Notes: generated from the letters alone by a model not told the origin. DNA of 54,282 nucleotides from Halobacillus locisalis (GCF_013694105.1 NZ_JACEFG010000007.1:1-54282), one strand, 5' to 3'; shown: positions 38,354 through 49,156, counted from the stretch's first letter. Numbers and translations are program-made.

Positions 38354-38425
38354 TGACCCGTACGGGATTCGAACCCGTGATACCGCCGTGAAAGGGCGGT
38401 GTCTTAACCACTTGACCAACGGGCC
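38354..38425 (-). tRNA. tRNA-Glu (TTC)
   Basis: The 72-nt cloverleaf reads GGCCCGT ... ACGGGTCA on the minus strand, with anticodon loop CTTTCAC (TTC) and T loop GGTTCGAATCC. The 3' CCA is not encoded. It is the second gene of a Met-Glu pair, matching the trnSL pair next to spoIIE in B. subtilis. Confidence 0.96.
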
Positions 38426-38447
38426 TTTATGTAAGACTAAGAAAATA

Positions 38448-38524
38448 TGGTAGCGGCGGAGGGGATCGAACCCCCGACCTCACGGGTATGAACCGTACGC
38501 TCTAGCCAGCTGAGCTACACCGCC
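38448..38524 (-). tRNA. tRNA-Met (CAT), elongator type
   Basis: A 77-nt cloverleaf including an encoded 3' CCA: GGCGGTG acceptor, D arm GCTCAGCTGGCTAGAGC, anticodon loop TTCATAC (CAT), T loop GGTTCGATCC. The G1-U72 pair and absence of initiator features indicate elongator methionine tRNA. Confidence 0.95.
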
Positions 38525-38560
38525 ATTTGTTTAATGTGCTTTCTGAAAGGCACAAGAAAT

Positions 38561-38589
38561 ATAGTACACCATGATAAAAAAAGTGTCAA
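38561..38589 (-). promoter_or_regulatory. Promoter of the tRNA-Met/tRNA-Glu operon
   Basis: Leftward: TTGACA (38589-38584), 17 bp, TACTAT (38566-38561), 37 bp upstream of tRNA-Met. Confidence 0.78.
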
Positions 38590-38742
38590 CAAAAAATAAA
38601 AATATCAGAGTAGTCTGTCTTTTTCGCTAGGGGATTACCGTGAATTTTGGGTGCATACGTACCTTGGTGGGGGAGAATTTGTAGAAACGGTTCATGGAGG
38701 TGAGAAAAGCATCGAAACTTTTGTTTCGCCTCTCCTGTTGTT

Positions 38743-38775
38743 TTGACAAAATGCTTCGTTTGCATGTGGTTTAAT
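38743..38775 (+). promoter_or_regulatory. spoIIE promoter with 21-bp spacer
   Basis: TTGACA (38743-38748), a 21-bp spacer and TTTAAT (38770-38775). The unusually long spacer is the known feature of Spo0A~P-activated spoIIE and spoIIG promoters in B. subtilis. Imperfect 0A-box-like sequences (TTTGACA, TTCGCCT, CATCGAA) lie in and upstream of the -35. Confidence 0.68.
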
Positions 38776-38805
38776 AGATTTCAACAGGGAGAAGGAGTGA
38801 TAAAC

Positions 38806-41253
38806 ATGTTACAAGCATTGACCAAGCGTGAGGATCAGCAAGTCGTGAAGCAGTCAGGATTTCAAAGAGGGATGCAAAAAGTATCGACAGGGTTTTATAC
38901 ATTGATGATGGAAAAGGGGATCTTTCATATGGTCCTTTCGTTACTACTAGGACGAGCCATCATTTTATCATCCATGGCACCGTTCGGGGTTGCCTTCTTG
39001 GCTGTCATTTGGTGGTTGAAGCGTCCGTTGGTCATTCCCGTGACGATTATGATGGCGGCTGGTGCGTCTACATATAGTTATGGACACGCGGGTTTCGTAG
39101 TGGGGTCATCGGCAACTTTTTTGCTCTTAAGTCTGGGGCTGTACAAAATAAGTCACCCCCAGAGATGGCTGCCACTTCTTGCATTATCGGCAAGTATCAT
39201 TCCGAGAACGGTAAGCTTAGCGTTACTCGATCGGTGGCAGCTCTACGAAATTACGTTGATGCTTGCCGAAGGTGTCTTAAGTTTTATTCTTGTTTTAATC
39301 TTTATGCAGAGCATTCCGCTTTTATCACCACAAAGATATCAACCGACACTGAAAAATGAAGAAATCGTCTGCCTGATCATTTTATTGGCCTCGGTACTGA
39401 CCGGCATGATCGGATGGGAGATTTCTGGTGTGGCGGTTGTTGATATATTTGCAAGGTACTTAGTTATTTTACTAGCCTACATTGCCGGGGCAGCTATTGG
39501 ATCAACGGTAGGTGTCGTAACAGGCTTGGTGTTGAGTTTATCGAATATGGAACACGTCTATCAAATGAGTCTTCTTGCCTTTTCAGGGTTGCTCGGAGGG
39601 TTATTAAAAGAGGGAAAAAAGGTGGGGGTGAGTGCAGGTCTTATAGTCGGCACGTTACTGATCGGGTTCTACGTGAGTAACGGGGCCTATTTGCCATCTT
39701 CTTTATGGGCAACGGCGTGGGCGGTCGTTCTCTTTGTATTGACTCCGAATTCATGGGTGAGGAGGATATCCAGGCATGTGCCTGGTACAGATGAACACCA
39801 ATATGAGCAGCAGAAATACTTACAGAAGGTACGGGACGTCACGGCTGTCCGAGTGGGGAAGTTTTCGGACGTCTTTCAAGCGTTATCTAAAAGCTTTAGT
39901 CATTTAGAAGTGACGAGAGAACAAGGGGAGGAACATGCTGAGGAAATTGACTACTTTTTAAGCCATGTTACGGAAAAAACGTGCCAATCGTGTTTCAAGA
40001 AAGAAAAATGTTGGGTGAATCGGTTTGATGATACACACGAAATGATGACAGATCTCATGATGGAATTAGATGAAAGGGGCGAACCGACTAGGGTTACAAG
40101 AAAGAATGTGGATCAACATTGCGTCAAATCACAGAAGTTGATCGATACGATGAATCATGAGTTGTCCTTCTACCATGCGAATAAACAATTGAAGAAACAG
40201 GTGTTGGAGAGTCGCAGGTTCGTAGCGGAACAACTCCAGGGTGTTTCAGAAGTCATGAATAATTTTGCCAAAGAAATTGTGAAAGAGCGCGAACATCACG
40301 AGGAGAAGGAGCAAGTCATTTATCATGCGCTTGAACGAATGGGGATGGTGATCCAGAAACTGGAGATATATTCGCTCGATTCAGGCAATATGGATTTGGA
40401 GCTGATTGTGGAAATCGAAAATTACAGGGGAGAAGGAGCCAAAATCATTGCGCCTGTTCTATCTGATATATTAGGCGAAACGATCGTCGTCACGATGGAA
40501 GAGATTTCACCGTACCCGAGCGGGAGATGTTATTTAACATTCGGATCGGCGAAGCATTATGCCATCGAATCAGGAGTTGCTCATGCAGCTAAAGGAGGAG
40601 GGTTCATATCAGGGGATAGCTTCACGATGATGGAGCTTGGGAGAGGGAAGTACGCTCTCGCCATCAGTGATGGGATGGGGAATGGTGTTCGTGCTCATGA
40701 AGAGAGCATGGAAACGCTGCGGCTTTTGAAACAAATTTTACAGTCAGGCATCCAAGAGTCTGTCGCGATCCAATCGATTAACTCCATCCTTTCGCTCAGA
40801 ACGAACGATGAAATCTTTTCGACCTTAGATCTCGCGGTGATCGATCTTCATCAGGCGACGTCTAAGTTTATTAAAGTCGGAAGCACACCAAGTTTTATCA
40901 GAAGGGGGAATCAGATCTTTACTGTCGAGTCAGGAAATTTGCCGATGGGTATCATTCCTGAAGTGGATGTAGATATGACAAGCGAGCAGTTAAAAGCGGG
41001 TGATCTCTTGATTATGATGAGCGATGGGTTATTTGAAGGACCGAAACATATCGAGAATGTGGAGGTGTGGTTGAAACGGAAAATCCGGGAGGTTTCAAGC
41101 GATGATCCACAGGAGGTGGCGGACTTACTATTGGAAGAAGTCATTCGAACGAGAGCTGGGGCGATAGATGATGACATGACCATCCTCGTCGCTCGAATCG
41201 ATCGCTATATGCCAGAGTGGTCATCGATTCCTACTGATAAAAAAGAGGCCTGA
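38806..41253 (+). CDS. spoIIE: Stage II sporulation protein E (PP2C phosphatase)
   Basis: SpoIIE dephosphorylates SpoIIAA in the forespore and so releases sigma-F; it also interacts with FtsZ at the polar septum. The 815-residue protein (827 in B. subtilis) has about ten membrane segments (about 45-320) and a central regulatory/FtsZ-interacting region (about 325-570) with a cysteine pair CQSCFKKEKC. The C-terminal PP2C domain (about 575-805) has metal-binding AISDGMGNGVRA near residue 626, SDGLFEG near 742 and the terminal IDDDMTILV. ATG 38806 follows AGAAGGAG; an in-frame TTG at 38743 is the promoter -35 itself. Confidence 0.96.
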   Translation: MLQALTKREDQQVVKQSGFQRGMQKVSTGFYTLMMEKGIFHMVLSLLLGRAIILSSMAPFGVAFLAVIWWLKRPLVIPVTIMMAAGASTYSYGHAGFVVGSSATFLLLSLGLYKISHPQRWLPLLALSASIIPRTVSLALLDRWQLYEITLMLAEGVLSFILVLIFMQSIPLLSPQRYQPTLKNEEIVCLIILLASVLTGMIGWEISGVAVVDIFARYLVILLAYIAGAAIGSTVGVVTGLVLSLSNMEHVYQMSLLAFSGLLGGLLKEGKKVGVSAGLIVGTLLIGFYVSNGAYLPSSLWATAWAVVLFVLTPNSWVRRISRHVPGTDEHQYEQQKYLQKVRDVTAVRVGKFSDVFQALSKSFSHLEVTREQGEEHAEEIDYFLSHVTEKTCQSCFKKEKCWVNRFDDTHEMMTDLMMELDERGEPTRVTRKNVDQHCVKSQKLIDTMNHELSFYHANKQLKKQVLESRRFVAEQLQGVSEVMNNFAKEIVKEREHHEEKEQVIYHALERMGMVIQKLEIYSLDSGNMDLELIVEIENYRGEGAKIIAPVLSDILGETIVVTMEEISPYPSGRCYLTFGSAKHYAIESGVAHAAKGGGFISGDSFTMMELGRGKYALAISDGMGNGVRAHEESMETLRLLKQILQSGIQESVAIQSINSILSLRTNDEIFSTLDLAVIDLHQATSKFIKVGSTPSFIRRGNQIFTVESGNLPMGIIPEVDVDMTSEQLKAGDLLIMMSDGLFEGPKHIENVEVWLKRKIREVSSDDPQEVADLLLEEVIRTRAGAIDDDMTILVARIDRYMPEWSSIPTDKKEA

Positions 41254-41317
41254 CATGCGTATAATCTCCTCCTAATTCGGCGATGATGGAGACAATGAAA
41301 CAGGAGGGATGACGACA

Positions 41318-42052
41318 ATGAAACCAGGCCGAATAAAACAAATTCTTTTATTAACCGATGGATGCTCGAACCATGGAGAAGACCCGATTGCAGTAGCTGC
41401 TCTTGCAAGAAATCAGGGGGTAACGGTCAATGTGATTGGCGTTCTTGACGACCTTCAAGATAGCAAGCCACAGGGGCTTGATGAAGTAGAATCAATTGCT
41501 GAAGCAGGTGGAGGCGTCAGTCAAATTGTGTATCAGAAAAGTTTGTCCCAAACCGTGCAGATGGTTACGAGACAAGCCATGACTCAAACGATTCAAGGAG
41601 TCGTTAATAAAGAATTGCAACAAATCCTAGGAAAAGGTCAATCCATCGAAGAATTACCTCCAGAGAAACGGGGGGAAGTCGTGGAAGTAGTAGACGACTT
41701 AGGTGAGACGTGTGACCTGGAAGTACTCGTGCTCGTGGACACGAGTGCCAGCATGCATCATAAACTTCCTACAGTGAAAGATGCTCTTTACGATCTTTCC
41801 TTGAGTTTAAATGCACGCTCTGGGTCCAACCACTTTAGCGTGTTTGCTTTTCCTGATGCCAAACATACCATTAAAAAAATGATCGATTGGACACCAGAGC
41901 TCGGTGAAATCCATCGTGTGTTTTCCAAATTGTCGAGCGGCGGATACACACCGACCGGTCCTGCGTTGAAGCAAGCACTGTACGCATTTACAGAGAGACC
42001 GATGCGCAGCATGCAAGATGGAGTCGATCCATATGAAGAAACCGGATTCTAA
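41318..42052 (+). CDS. yabS: VWA-domain protein YabS
   Basis: A 244-residue protein with a von Willebrand factor A-like fold, orthologous by position to B. subtilis YabS. A MIDAS-like DTSAS motif lies near residue 143, and the opening ILLLTDGCSNHGEDPIAVA resembles a second VWA strand. The function is unknown; in B. subtilis yabS is linked to sporulation genes. ATG 41318 has GGAGGG 8-9 bases upstream, while ATG 41309 is too close to that site. The end overlaps yabT by 20 bp. Confidence 0.85.
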   Translation: MKPGRIKQILLLTDGCSNHGEDPIAVAALARNQGVTVNVIGVLDDLQDSKPQGLDEVESIAEAGGGVSQIVYQKSLSQTVQMVTRQAMTQTIQGVVNKELQQILGKGQSIEELPPEKRGEVVEVVDDLGETCDLEVLVLVDTSASMHHKLPTVKDALYDLSLSLNARSGSNHFSVFAFPDAKHTIKKMIDWTPELGEIHRVFSKLSSGGYTPTGPALKQALYAFTERPMRSMQDGVDPYEETGF

Positions 42053-42965
42053 GTTATACCCAGGGACAAGTGTGCGAGGAAAATGGAGCGGAAGAAACTA
42101 TTCCATCATTCGCCGTCTAGGGAGCGGCGCATGTGGAACGGTTTATTTATGCAAGAATGACCAAGGGGATACGTATGCCCTAAAAGTCGGTACAGATAGT
42201 GCGCGGATGATGCTGGAAGTGAATATGTTAAAGAAATTCAGCAAGGTCCAAGGTGTGCAGCTTGGGCCTTATTTTGTTGACGTTGATGACTGGGTGGCTG
42301 CAAACCAAGTCACCTACCCTTTCTATGTCATGGAATATATTGATGGCTTATCCATGCAGGCTTTTTTAAAAGGGAAAACAAAGGATTGGATCGGTGTGTG
42401 CGCGATTCAGTTGCTTACCCATTTGGAGCACCTTCATAAAGCGGGCTATGTGTTCGGAGATTTAAAAACGGATAACTTGCTTATGTCTAAAACAAGAGTG
42501 AGGTGGATTGATGTAGGTGGGGTCACAGCCATTGGCCGAGCGATTAAGGAATACACAGAATTTTATGACCGCGGATATTGGGGGATGGGGACGAGGAAAG
42601 CAGAACCCACTTATGATTTATTCGCTGTCACGATGATCATGATGGAGATGGCGTATCCGCACAGGTTCGAAAAGGGGGCACATCCAAGGAAGACACTAGA
42701 AAACCGCGTCCATTCCTCGGTTTGGCTGAAGCCATATCGAACATTCCTCCTTCAATGCTGGCAAGGAAAGTTCACGTCCGCTACAGAAATGAAGGAAGCT
42801 TTATCGAAGGGGATGTTGAAACGATCGCAAGCGAAACCCGTTCACCCGAAGACGAGAGCACAAAGGAAGACGGCTACCGCTTCTTCAGACTATGCGGAAA
42901 TGCTGACATTATCTGCGTTAGTGGCGGCTTTTTTAGGGATCTCTTTATATAGTTTCTGGTTGTAA
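42033..42965 (+). CDS. yabT: Membrane-anchored Ser/Thr protein kinase YabT
   Basis: A 310-residue Hanks-type kinase orthologous to B. subtilis YabT, a DNA-activated sporulation kinase whose substrates include RecA and AbrB. Visible are the glycine loop GSGACGTV near residue 31, the ATP lysine in ALKVG near 49, the catalytic loop FGDLKTDNLL near 143 and the metal motif DVGG near 161. The catalytic loop lacks the usual HRD arginine and the DFG motif reads DVG, both family traits. A basic linker and one C-terminal membrane helix (about 290-308) end the protein. ATG 42033 (GGAG upstream) or ATG 42018 could be the start. Confidence 0.9.
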   Translation: MKKPDSKLYPGTSVRGKWSGRNYSIIRRLGSGACGTVYLCKNDQGDTYALKVGTDSARMMLEVNMLKKFSKVQGVQLGPYFVDVDDWVAANQVTYPFYVMEYIDGLSMQAFLKGKTKDWIGVCAIQLLTHLEHLHKAGYVFGDLKTDNLLMSKTRVRWIDVGGVTAIGRAIKEYTEFYDRGYWGMGTRKAEPTYDLFAVTMIMMEMAYPHRFEKGAHPRKTLENRVHSSVWLKPYRTFLLQCWQGKFTSATEMKEALSKGMLKRSQAKPVHPKTRAQRKTATASSDYAEMLTLSALVAAFLGISLYSFWL

Positions 42966-43052
42966 GTGTATTCTTTTGCAGAACCTGTGAAGAGTGGTAC
43001 GATGGAAGGAAGAAATAAACAACGCAGATTTTGAACAGGAGTGAACATTCAG

Positions 43053-44447
43053 ATGGATCAGGTTGTCCATTCGTTCATGACAAAGCACCAATTGATTGAT
43101 CGTCATCAAACCGTGATTGTCGCCGTTTCAGGTGGTCCTGATTCTATGGCTTTATTACACTTGATGAACAAGGCGAAGGAGAAGTGGGCGATACGACTTA
43201 TCGCCGTTTCCGTTGACCATGGACTGCGCGGAGAGGATTCTGCCGAAGACTTTGCCTATGTGAAGCGGACGTGTGAAGAGTGGGGCATTAAATTTGTTGG
43301 AACCACTGTAGATGTCGCTTCGTATAAGAAGGAGAAAGCTCTGGGAACACAAGAAGCGGCCCGACACCTTAGATATGAATTTCTGGCGAAACAAATGAAT
43401 GATTTCGCCGCCGACGTCTTAATGACTGGTCATCATGGGGACGACCAGATTGAGACGATGATGATGCAAATGGTCAGAAATGTAAGGCCTGAAGCGGTAC
43501 GAGGGATTCCGGTTTCACGTCCTTTCGCAACTGGTAGATTGGTAAGGCCGCTCCTCTGCGTGTCTAAAAGCGAAATACAGGCGTACAATAGTCAATACTT
43601 GATTGCACCGAGAACGGATCCCTCCAATGAAGATACAGAATATAGAAGGAATGCGTTTCGTAAGCATGTCATCCCCTTTGTGAAAGGTGAAAATCCCAAG
43701 CTCCATCAACACATGCAGGCCATGAGTGAACGAGTGCGTGAGGATCAATCTTACATAAAGAAACAGGCGGAAGAGGTACTGGGAATCGTCCAATTTTCTA
43801 AAGAGTTACGAAAATCGGCACAATTCTCAATTGAAACTTTCAAAACATTCCCGCTTGCTTTACAAAGGAGTGCCTTTCATCTAATATTGAACTATCTGTA
43901 TATCAACAACACTGAAGATATTTCCTATTTGCATGAGGAGATGTTTTTCAGCTTTTTAAATGAAACCAAACCGAATGCAGAACTTCACTTCCCTCGGGGT
44001 TTAACCATCGTTCGAGCCTACGACGACATGATGCTATCCTTTCAACAGGAAGATTTCAATACGGCGTTCCATCAGCCGCTACCGATCGGTGAAACGATAG
44101 AATTGCCAAACGGTGATTTACTGTCAGCCGAATGGAGCGAGGAGTGCAAAAGTGAAGGATCACACGTGTTTGTTTGTGATTCTCATCACGTAAAACTTCC
44201 TCTAGCGGTTCGAACAAGGCGCAACGGAGACCGAATGCGGGTAAGAGGAATGAATGGATCGAAAAAAGTGAAAGATATTTTTATTGATCAAAAAGTTTCT
44301 GCTCGCGCTCGCGATAGGTGGCCGATTGTGATAGACAGCCGCGGTGAGATTCTATGGTTAGTAGGGCTGAAAAAAGGTGGAGAATGTACAGTGGGGGAGC
44401 CAGGTTTATGGCTTCGGTTACATTATGAAAATAAAGCAGACACGTAG
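43053..44447 (+). CDS. tilS: tRNA(Ile)-lysidine synthetase
   Basis: TilS converts C34 of the CAT-anticodon tRNA-Ile to lysidine so that it reads AUA. The 464-residue protein has the N-type ATP pyrophosphatase loop [12 protein letters not shown] near residues 26-37 and a catalytic domain to about 215. An [12 protein letters not shown] segment lies near 190, followed by a substrate-recognition domain and a C-terminal domain with [11 protein letters not shown] near 390. ATG 43053 with GGAG 11 bases upstream is preferred to GTG 43041, which adjoins that site. The tilS-hprT-ftsH order is conserved in Firmicutes. Confidence 0.95.
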   Translation: MDQVVHSFMTKHQLIDRHQTVIVAVSGGPDSMALLHLMNKAKEKWAIRLIAVSVDHGLRGEDSAEDFAYVKRTCEEWGIKFVGTTVDVASYKKEKALGTQEAARHLRYEFLAKQMNDFAADVLMTGHHGDDQIETMMMQMVRNVRPEAVRGIPVSRPFATGRLVRPLLCVSKSEIQAYNSQYLIAPRTDPSNEDTEYRRNAFRKHVIPFVKGENPKLHQHMQAMSERVREDQSYIKKQAEEVLGIVQFSKELRKSAQFSIETFKTFPLALQRSAFHLILNYLYINNTEDISYLHEEMFFSFLNETKPNAELHFPRGLTIVRAYDDMMLSFQQEDFNTAFHQPLPIGETIELPNGDLLSAEWSEECKSEGSHVFVCDSHHVKLPLAVRTRRNGDRMRVRGMNGSKKVKDIFIDQKVSARARDRWPIVIDSRGEILWLVGLKKGGECTVGEPGLWLRLHYENKADT

Positions 44448-44458
44448 GAGGAGCAAAC

Positions 44459-44998
44459 ATGCATAATGAAATTGAGAAGGTCTTGATTTCTGAAGAAGAA
44501 ATCCAGCAAAAGTGCAAAGATATGGGCGCGCAGCTGACAGAAGAATATCAAGATCGTTTTCCGCTAGCCATCGGAGTATTAAAGGGAGCTACACCTTTCA
44601 TGGCCGACTTGTTAAAGCGAGTCGAAACACACTTGGAGATGGACTTCATGGACGTTTCCAGCTATCACGGAGGAATGGAGTCTTCGGGCGAAGTGAAAAT
44701 CGTCAAAGACTTGGACACGAAAGTAGAAGGGCGCGACATTCTCATTATTGAGGATATCATCGATAGTGGTCTCACGCTCAGCTATCTTGTTGATTTATTC
44801 AAATACCGTGGAGCGAAGAGCATCAAGATTGTAACGCTTTTGGACAAACCGACAGGCCGAAGTGCCAATATCAAAGCTGATACAATTGGCTTTGAAGTAC
44901 CAGATGAGTTTGTGGTCGGGTACGGATTAGATTATGAAGAGAAATATCGTAACCTTCCATACATCGGTGTACTGAAGCCGGAAGTGTATGGAGGATAG
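44459..44998 (+). CDS. hprT: Hypoxanthine phosphoribosyltransferase
   Basis: HprT salvages hypoxanthine and guanine with PRPP to IMP and GMP. The 179-residue enzyme has the PRPP loop [16 protein letters not shown] near residue 98-113, the phosphate loop [13 protein letters not shown] near 40, and [15 protein letters not shown] with the purine-stacking region near 147. ATG 44459 follows TAGGAGG and starts 11 bp after tilS. Together with TilS and FtsH it is reported to be linked in regulation in B. subtilis. Confidence 0.96.
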   Translation: MHNEIEKVLISEEEIQQKCKDMGAQLTEEYQDRFPLAIGVLKGATPFMADLLKRVETHLEMDFMDVSSYHGGMESSGEVKIVKDLDTKVEGRDILIIEDIIDSGLTLSYLVDLFKYRGAKSIKIVTLLDKPTGRSANIKADTIGFEVPDEFVVGYGLDYEEKYRNLPYIGVLKPEVYGG

Positions 44999-45065
44999 AA
45001 AGCAATCTGTCGATACAGGTTTCAAGCTTTCGCTTTTAAGGGTAATTAGTTGTGTGGTCAGTTTT

Positions 45066-45074
45066 TGGTATGAT
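45066..45074 (+). promoter_or_regulatory. Possible extended -10 of ftsH
   Basis: TGGTATGAT (TG plus TATGAT at 45069-45074) lies about 40 bp before ftsH. The -35 is poor. Confidence 0.35.
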
Positions 45075-45115
45075 ACTATTTACTATAGTTTTTCTCGCTT
45101 GGGAGGAGGTAGGCA

Positions 45116-47170
45116 ATGAACCGGATATTTCGTAACACTATATTTTATTTACTTATCTTCCTCGTAGTTATCGGCGTCGTCGGTCTATTTAGAGGTCAAG
45201 GTGAGCCACAACAAGAATTAAATGTAAACGAGTTTTATGATAGATTAAACAACGGTCAAATCGAAGAAATGACGATACAGCCTGTCAATGGGGTGATTCA
45301 GGTCACCGGTCAATTGGCGAATGCTGATGAAGGTGAAGGGATGTTTACAGCGAAACTCCCTCAGAATGAGCAAGTCATTTCGAACGTGACGCAAACCGCT
45401 ACGGAACAAAGTATTCTTGATGTAGCTGAGGAACAACAGCCTAGCGCATGGGTGACGTTTTTAACATCGATCATCCCGTTCATTATTATCTTCATTCTGT
45501 TCTTCTTCTTACTTAACCAATCTCAGGGCGGCGGAAGTCGTGTCATGAACTTCGGTAAGAGTAAAGCGAAGATGTACACAGAAGAGAAGAAGAAAGTACG
45601 CTTTAAAGACGTAGCCGGAGCAGATGAGGAGAAGCAAGAACTGGTCGAGGTTGTCGACTTCTTGAAGGACCCTCGTAAGTTCTCTGCTGTCGGAGCCCGT
45701 ATTCCGAAGGGTGTCCTCCTAGTAGGGCCTCCTGGTACAGGTAAAACATTGCTGGCCCGCGCGGTGGCTGGCGAAGCTGGCGTTCCGTTCTTCTCAATCA
45801 GTGGTTCGGACTTCGTTGAGATGTTCGTCGGTGTTGGTGCTTCTCGTGTACGTGATTTATTCGAAAATGCGAAAAAGAACGCACCAGGGATCATCTTTAT
45901 CGATGAGATTGATGCCGTAGGACGTCAACGTGGTGCAGGATTAGGTGGAGGTCACGATGAGCGTGAACAAACACTTAACCAACTCCTAGTGGAAATGGAT
46001 GGCTTCGGTGTCAATGAAGGAATCATCATCATCGCGGCGACAAACCGCCCTGATATTCTTGACCCTGCCCTTCTTCGTCCTGGACGTTTCGACCGTCAAA
46101 TCACAGTCGACCGCCCGGATGTCAAAGGTCGTGAAGCGGTACTTGCCGTACACGCTAAGAACAAACCGCTTTCTGAAAATGTCGATTTGAAAACCATTGC
46201 TCTTCGTACACCAGGTTTCTCTGGTGCAGACTTAGAAAACTTATTGAACGAAGCGGCCTTAGTTGCTGCTCGTGGAGATAAGAGTAAAGTCGATATGGAC
46301 GATGTAGATGAGGCGATCGATCGTGTCATTGCAGGACCAGCGAAGAAGAGCCGTGTGATTTCGAAGAAAGAGCGCGATATTGTAGCTCACCACGAAAGTG
46401 GACACACCGTAATCGGTATGGTCTTGGATGATGCCGATATGGTACACAAAGTAACCATCGTACCACGTGGTCAAGCTGGTGGTTACGCCGTGATGCTTCC
46501 GAAAGAAGACCGTTACTTCATGACGAAGCCTGAATTGTTCGATAAGATTACCGGCCTCCTAGGTGGTCGTGTTGCTGAGGAAATTATCTTTGGCGAAGTG
46601 AGTACAGGTGCTCATAACGACTTCCAACGTGCAACGGGTATTGCCCGTAAGATGGTTACCGAATACGGGATGAGTGAGAAGCTCGGACCGCTTCAATTCG
46701 GATCCAACTCTGGTGGTCAAGTCTTCCTGGGTCGCGACATTCAGAATGAACAGAACTACAGTGATCAAATCGCTTACGAAATTGATCAGGAAGTTCAAAA
46801 CTTCATTCAGTACTGTTACGACCGTGCGAAAACGATTCTGACTGAAAACAAAGATAAACTCGAGCTTGTTGCGAAGACGTTGCTTGATGTTGAAACATTG
46901 GATGCGACTCAAATCCGTTCACTATTCGACAAAGGACGTTTACCGACAGACGAAGAATTAGAAGAACTAGCTCGTGAACACAACGCAAAAATCAAAAACA
47001 ACACATCTTCTAACCACGATGAGGATGTTCGTGTAAATATTCAGTCCAAGGAAGAAGAGCAGACGGAAGAAAACGAGGCTACGGAAAATTCTACTTCAGC
47101 AACTGAGGAAGAAAACGAATCTACGAATCAAGACGATTCCGACTCCGATTCTGACAACCGTCGTTCTTAA
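45116..47170 (+). CDS. ftsH: ATP-dependent zinc metalloprotease FtsH
   Basis: FtsH degrades misfolded membrane proteins and selected regulators. The 684-residue protein has two N-terminal membrane segments (about 5-24 and 110-132) around an extracytoplasmic loop. The AAA+ domain has Walker A GPPGTGKT at 204-211, Walker [12 protein letters not shown] near 260 and the second region of homology RPGRFDRQ near 322. The protease domain follows, with HEXXH at 426-430. The C-terminal 45 residues are a highly acidic, serine- and threonine-rich tail that is variable in the family. Ribosome site GGGAGGAGG. Confidence 0.97.
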   Translation: MNRIFRNTIFYLLIFLVVIGVVGLFRGQGEPQQELNVNEFYDRLNNGQIEEMTIQPVNGVIQVTGQLANADEGEGMFTAKLPQNEQVISNVTQTATEQSILDVAEEQQPSAWVTFLTSIIPFIIIFILFFFLLNQSQGGGSRVMNFGKSKAKMYTEEKKKVRFKDVAGADEEKQELVEVVDFLKDPRKFSAVGARIPKGVLLVGPPGTGKTLLARAVAGEAGVPFFSISGSDFVEMFVGVGASRVRDLFENAKKNAPGIIFIDEIDAVGRQRGAGLGGGHDEREQTLNQLLVEMDGFGVNEGIIIIAATNRPDILDPALLRPGRFDRQITVDRPDVKGREAVLAVHAKNKPLSENVDLKTIALRTPGFSGADLENLLNEAALVAARGDKSKVDMDDVDEAIDRVIAGPAKKSRVISKKERDIVAHHESGHTVIGMVLDDADMVHKVTIVPRGQAGGYAVMLPKEDRYFMTKPELFDKITGLLGGRVAEEIIFGEVSTGAHNDFQRATGIARKMVTEYGMSEKLGPLQFGSNSGGQVFLGRDIQNEQNYSDQIAYEIDQEVQNFIQYCYDRAKTILTENKDKLELVAKTLLDVETLDATQIRSLFDKGRLPTDEELEELAREHNAKIKNNTSSNHDEDVRVNIQSKEEEQTEENEATENSTSATEEENESTNQDDSDSDSDNRRS

Positions 47171-47210
47171 GTGAACGCGAGACTCGTGTCACAACCTTAT
47201 GAATTCGTAA

Positions 47211-47250
47211 GAAAGCCACACCCACCCTTTGACAGGCGGTGTGGTTTTCT
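47211..47250 (+). terminator. ftsH terminator
   Basis: AAAGCCACACC pairs with GGTGTGGTTTT. Confidence 0.75.
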
Positions 47251-47335
47251 GCGTTTTCAAGTTTATCTGTTGAGATTCATCCAGATAATTGTGATATGAT
47301 GGTAGCCGAAGCAAATGGCACAGGAGGCGGGAACA

Positions 47336-48127
47336 ATGAATTTTGTCCTTGATGTGGGAAATACCAATACTGTCCTTGGCGTTTTTGATCGCCAAGAGTT
47401 AAAATACCAGTGGCGAATCAAAACCGATCGCCATAAGACTGAAGATGAATTCGGGATGTTAGTTAAGTCGCTATTCGACCATGAAGGATTACACTTTGAA
47501 GATATGGACGGTGTGATTATCTCTTCTGTCGTCCCTCCGATTATGTTTGCGCTCGATCGCATGTCCCGTTATTATTTCAAGAAGAAACCAATGATTATCG
47601 GAGACGGAACGGTGGACCATGGGTTACCTATGCAGTACCCTAACCCTGAAGAGATTGGAGCCGACAGAATTGTGAATGCTGTAGGAGCGATCGGGGAATA
47701 TTCTTTACCCCTTGTCATCATCGATTTCGGTACGGCAACGACGTATTGCTATATTAATGAACAAGGCGAGTATTTAGGTGGTGCCATTGCCCCGGGAATA
47801 AATATCTCAATGGAAGCTCTTTATGCGAAAGCTGCGAAGCTTCCTAAAATCGAAATAAAAAATCCAGACCATGTCATTGGGCAAAGTACAGTAGAAGCGA
47901 TGCAGTCAGGCGTTTTCTATGGATATGTAGGCCAAGTGGATGAGGTGGTACGTCGCATGAAGGAGACGTCTGATCAGACACCAACGGTCATTGCGACCGG
48001 TGGCTTAGCCTCGTTAATTGCGGATCAATCCAGTATGATCGACCGTGTCGATCCATATCTTACACTTAAAGGTCTTCATAAGATCTATCAACGAAATAAA
48101 GAAAAAGATACCTTTAAAGGAGAATGA
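47336..48127 (+). CDS. coaX: Type III pantothenate kinase
   Basis: CoaX catalyses the first step of coenzyme A synthesis, ATP plus pantothenate; type III enzymes need a monovalent cation and are not inhibited by CoA. The 263-residue protein has the ASKHA-fold phosphate loop [13 protein letters not shown] near residue 4-16, [11 protein letters not shown] near 107, and [20 protein letters not shown] near 128-147. ATG 47336 follows AGGAGGCGGG; the earlier frame start at 47315 has no ribosome site. It is 5 bp ahead of hslO. Confidence 0.95.
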   Translation: MNFVLDVGNTNTVLGVFDRQELKYQWRIKTDRHKTEDEFGMLVKSLFDHEGLHFEDMDGVIISSVVPPIMFALDRMSRYYFKKKPMIIGDGTVDHGLPMQYPNPEEIGADRIVNAVGAIGEYSLPLVIIDFGTATTYCYINEQGEYLGGAIAPGINISMEALYAKAAKLPKIEIKNPDHVIGQSTVEAMQSGVFYGYVGQVDEVVRRMKETSDQTPTVIATGGLASLIADQSSMIDRVDPYLTLKGLHKIYQRNKEKDTFKGE

Positions 48128-48132
48128 TAAGC

Positions 48133-49014
48133 ATGTCAGATTATTTAGTACGCGCGATGGCATTTGATGGCCAAGTACGTGCCTATGCTGTACAGTCAAC
48201 CGAAACAGTAGAAGAGGCACGACGCAGGCAAGACACGTGGGTGACAACATCCGCTGCTTTAGGTCGAACGTTAACGATCAGTTCCATGATGGGAGCTATG
48301 TTAAAAGGCGATGATAAGTTGACGATCAAAATCGAAGGCGATGGTCCAGCAGGTGCCATCATTGCCGATGCCACTTCAAACGGAGAGGTTCGCGGTTATA
48401 TTAAAAATCCTCATGTGGACTTTGAATCCAACGAGCAGGGCAAACTAGACGTAGCACGTGCGGTTGGAACAGCAGGAACGCTGAGTGTCGTGAAGGATCT
48501 CGGTATGAGGGATCATTTCACGGGACAAGTTCCATTAGTATCTGGCGAAATCAGTGAAGATTTCACGTATTATTTCGCAAACTCCGAACAAGTGCCTTCT
48601 GCCGTTGGAGCAGGTGTCATTGTGGATACGGATTATACTATTGGTGCCGCTGGTGGATTTATCATCCAAATGATGCCGGGCGCAGATGAAGAAACAACGT
48701 CTGAAATTGAGAAGCGCCTTACGAACATGCAAGGAATTTCTGGGCTCGTTCGGGACGGGAAGACACCGGAACAAATCCTTCATACCGTTCTTGGAGAAGA
48801 AAATGTACGAGTTCTAGATACGATGCCTGTGCAATTCCAGTGCCATTGTTCTCGTGAACGTGTGGAAACAGCGATTGCAAGTCTTGGAGATGAAGAAATC
48901 CAGCGCATGATCGAAGAAGATCAAGGGGCAGAAGCGAAATGCCACTTCTGTAACGAAGATTACCAATTCGATGTAGAGCAATTACAAGAACTACAATCTG
49001 GCGAAACAAAGTAA
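48133..49014 (+). CDS. hslO: Redox-regulated chaperone Hsp33
   Basis: Hsp33 is a holdase activated by oxidation and unfolding, protecting cells against hypochlorite and oxidative heat stress. The 293-residue sequence has the N-terminal core ([18 protein letters not shown] at residues 3-20) and a C-terminal zinc redox switch with CHC near residue 236-238 and CHFC near residue 268-271. ATG 48133 lies about 8 bases after AAAGGAGA; the ATG at 48124 touches that site. In B. subtilis yacD follows; here cysK follows after a terminator. Confidence 0.95.
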   Translation: MSDYLVRAMAFDGQVRAYAVQSTETVEEARRRQDTWVTTSAALGRTLTISSMMGAMLKGDDKLTIKIEGDGPAGAIIADATSNGEVRGYIKNPHVDFESNEQGKLDVARAVGTAGTLSVVKDLGMRDHFTGQVPLVSGEISEDFTYYFANSEQVPSAVGAGVIVDTDYTIGAAGGFIIQMMPGADEETTSEIEKRLTNMQGISGLVRDGKTPEQILHTVLGEENVRVLDTMPVQFQCHCSRERVETAIASLGDEEIQRMIEEDQGAEAKCHFCNEDYQFDVEQLQELQSGETK

Positions 49015-49044
49015 TCATCACAGCTGATATGAATTGATATAATA

Positions 49045-49092
49045 AAAGCGGAACAGTTCTTCGTGGAAGGGAGAACTTGTTTCGCTTTTTTT
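49045..49092 (+). terminator. hslO terminator
   Basis: AAAGCGGAACAGTTCT pairs imperfectly with AGAACTTGTTTCGCTTT, followed by T residues. Confidence 0.8.
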
Positions 49093-49127
49093 ATAATGGG
49101 AACAGTAAAAGTAGGATATTGAATTGT

Positions 49128-49156
49128 TTGACAATTGGGTGAAGGTTCAGTACATT
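49128..49156 (+). promoter_or_regulatory. Candidate sigma-A promoter of cysK
   Basis: TTGACA (49128-49133), 17 bp, TACATT (49151-49156), 44 bp before ATG 49200. Confidence 0.6.

Noticed and set aside
38743-38805. N-terminal extension of SpoIIE starting at TTG 38743
   Set aside because: That TTG is part of the TTGACA -35, and no ribosome site precedes it. ATG 38806 has AGAAGGAG upstream.
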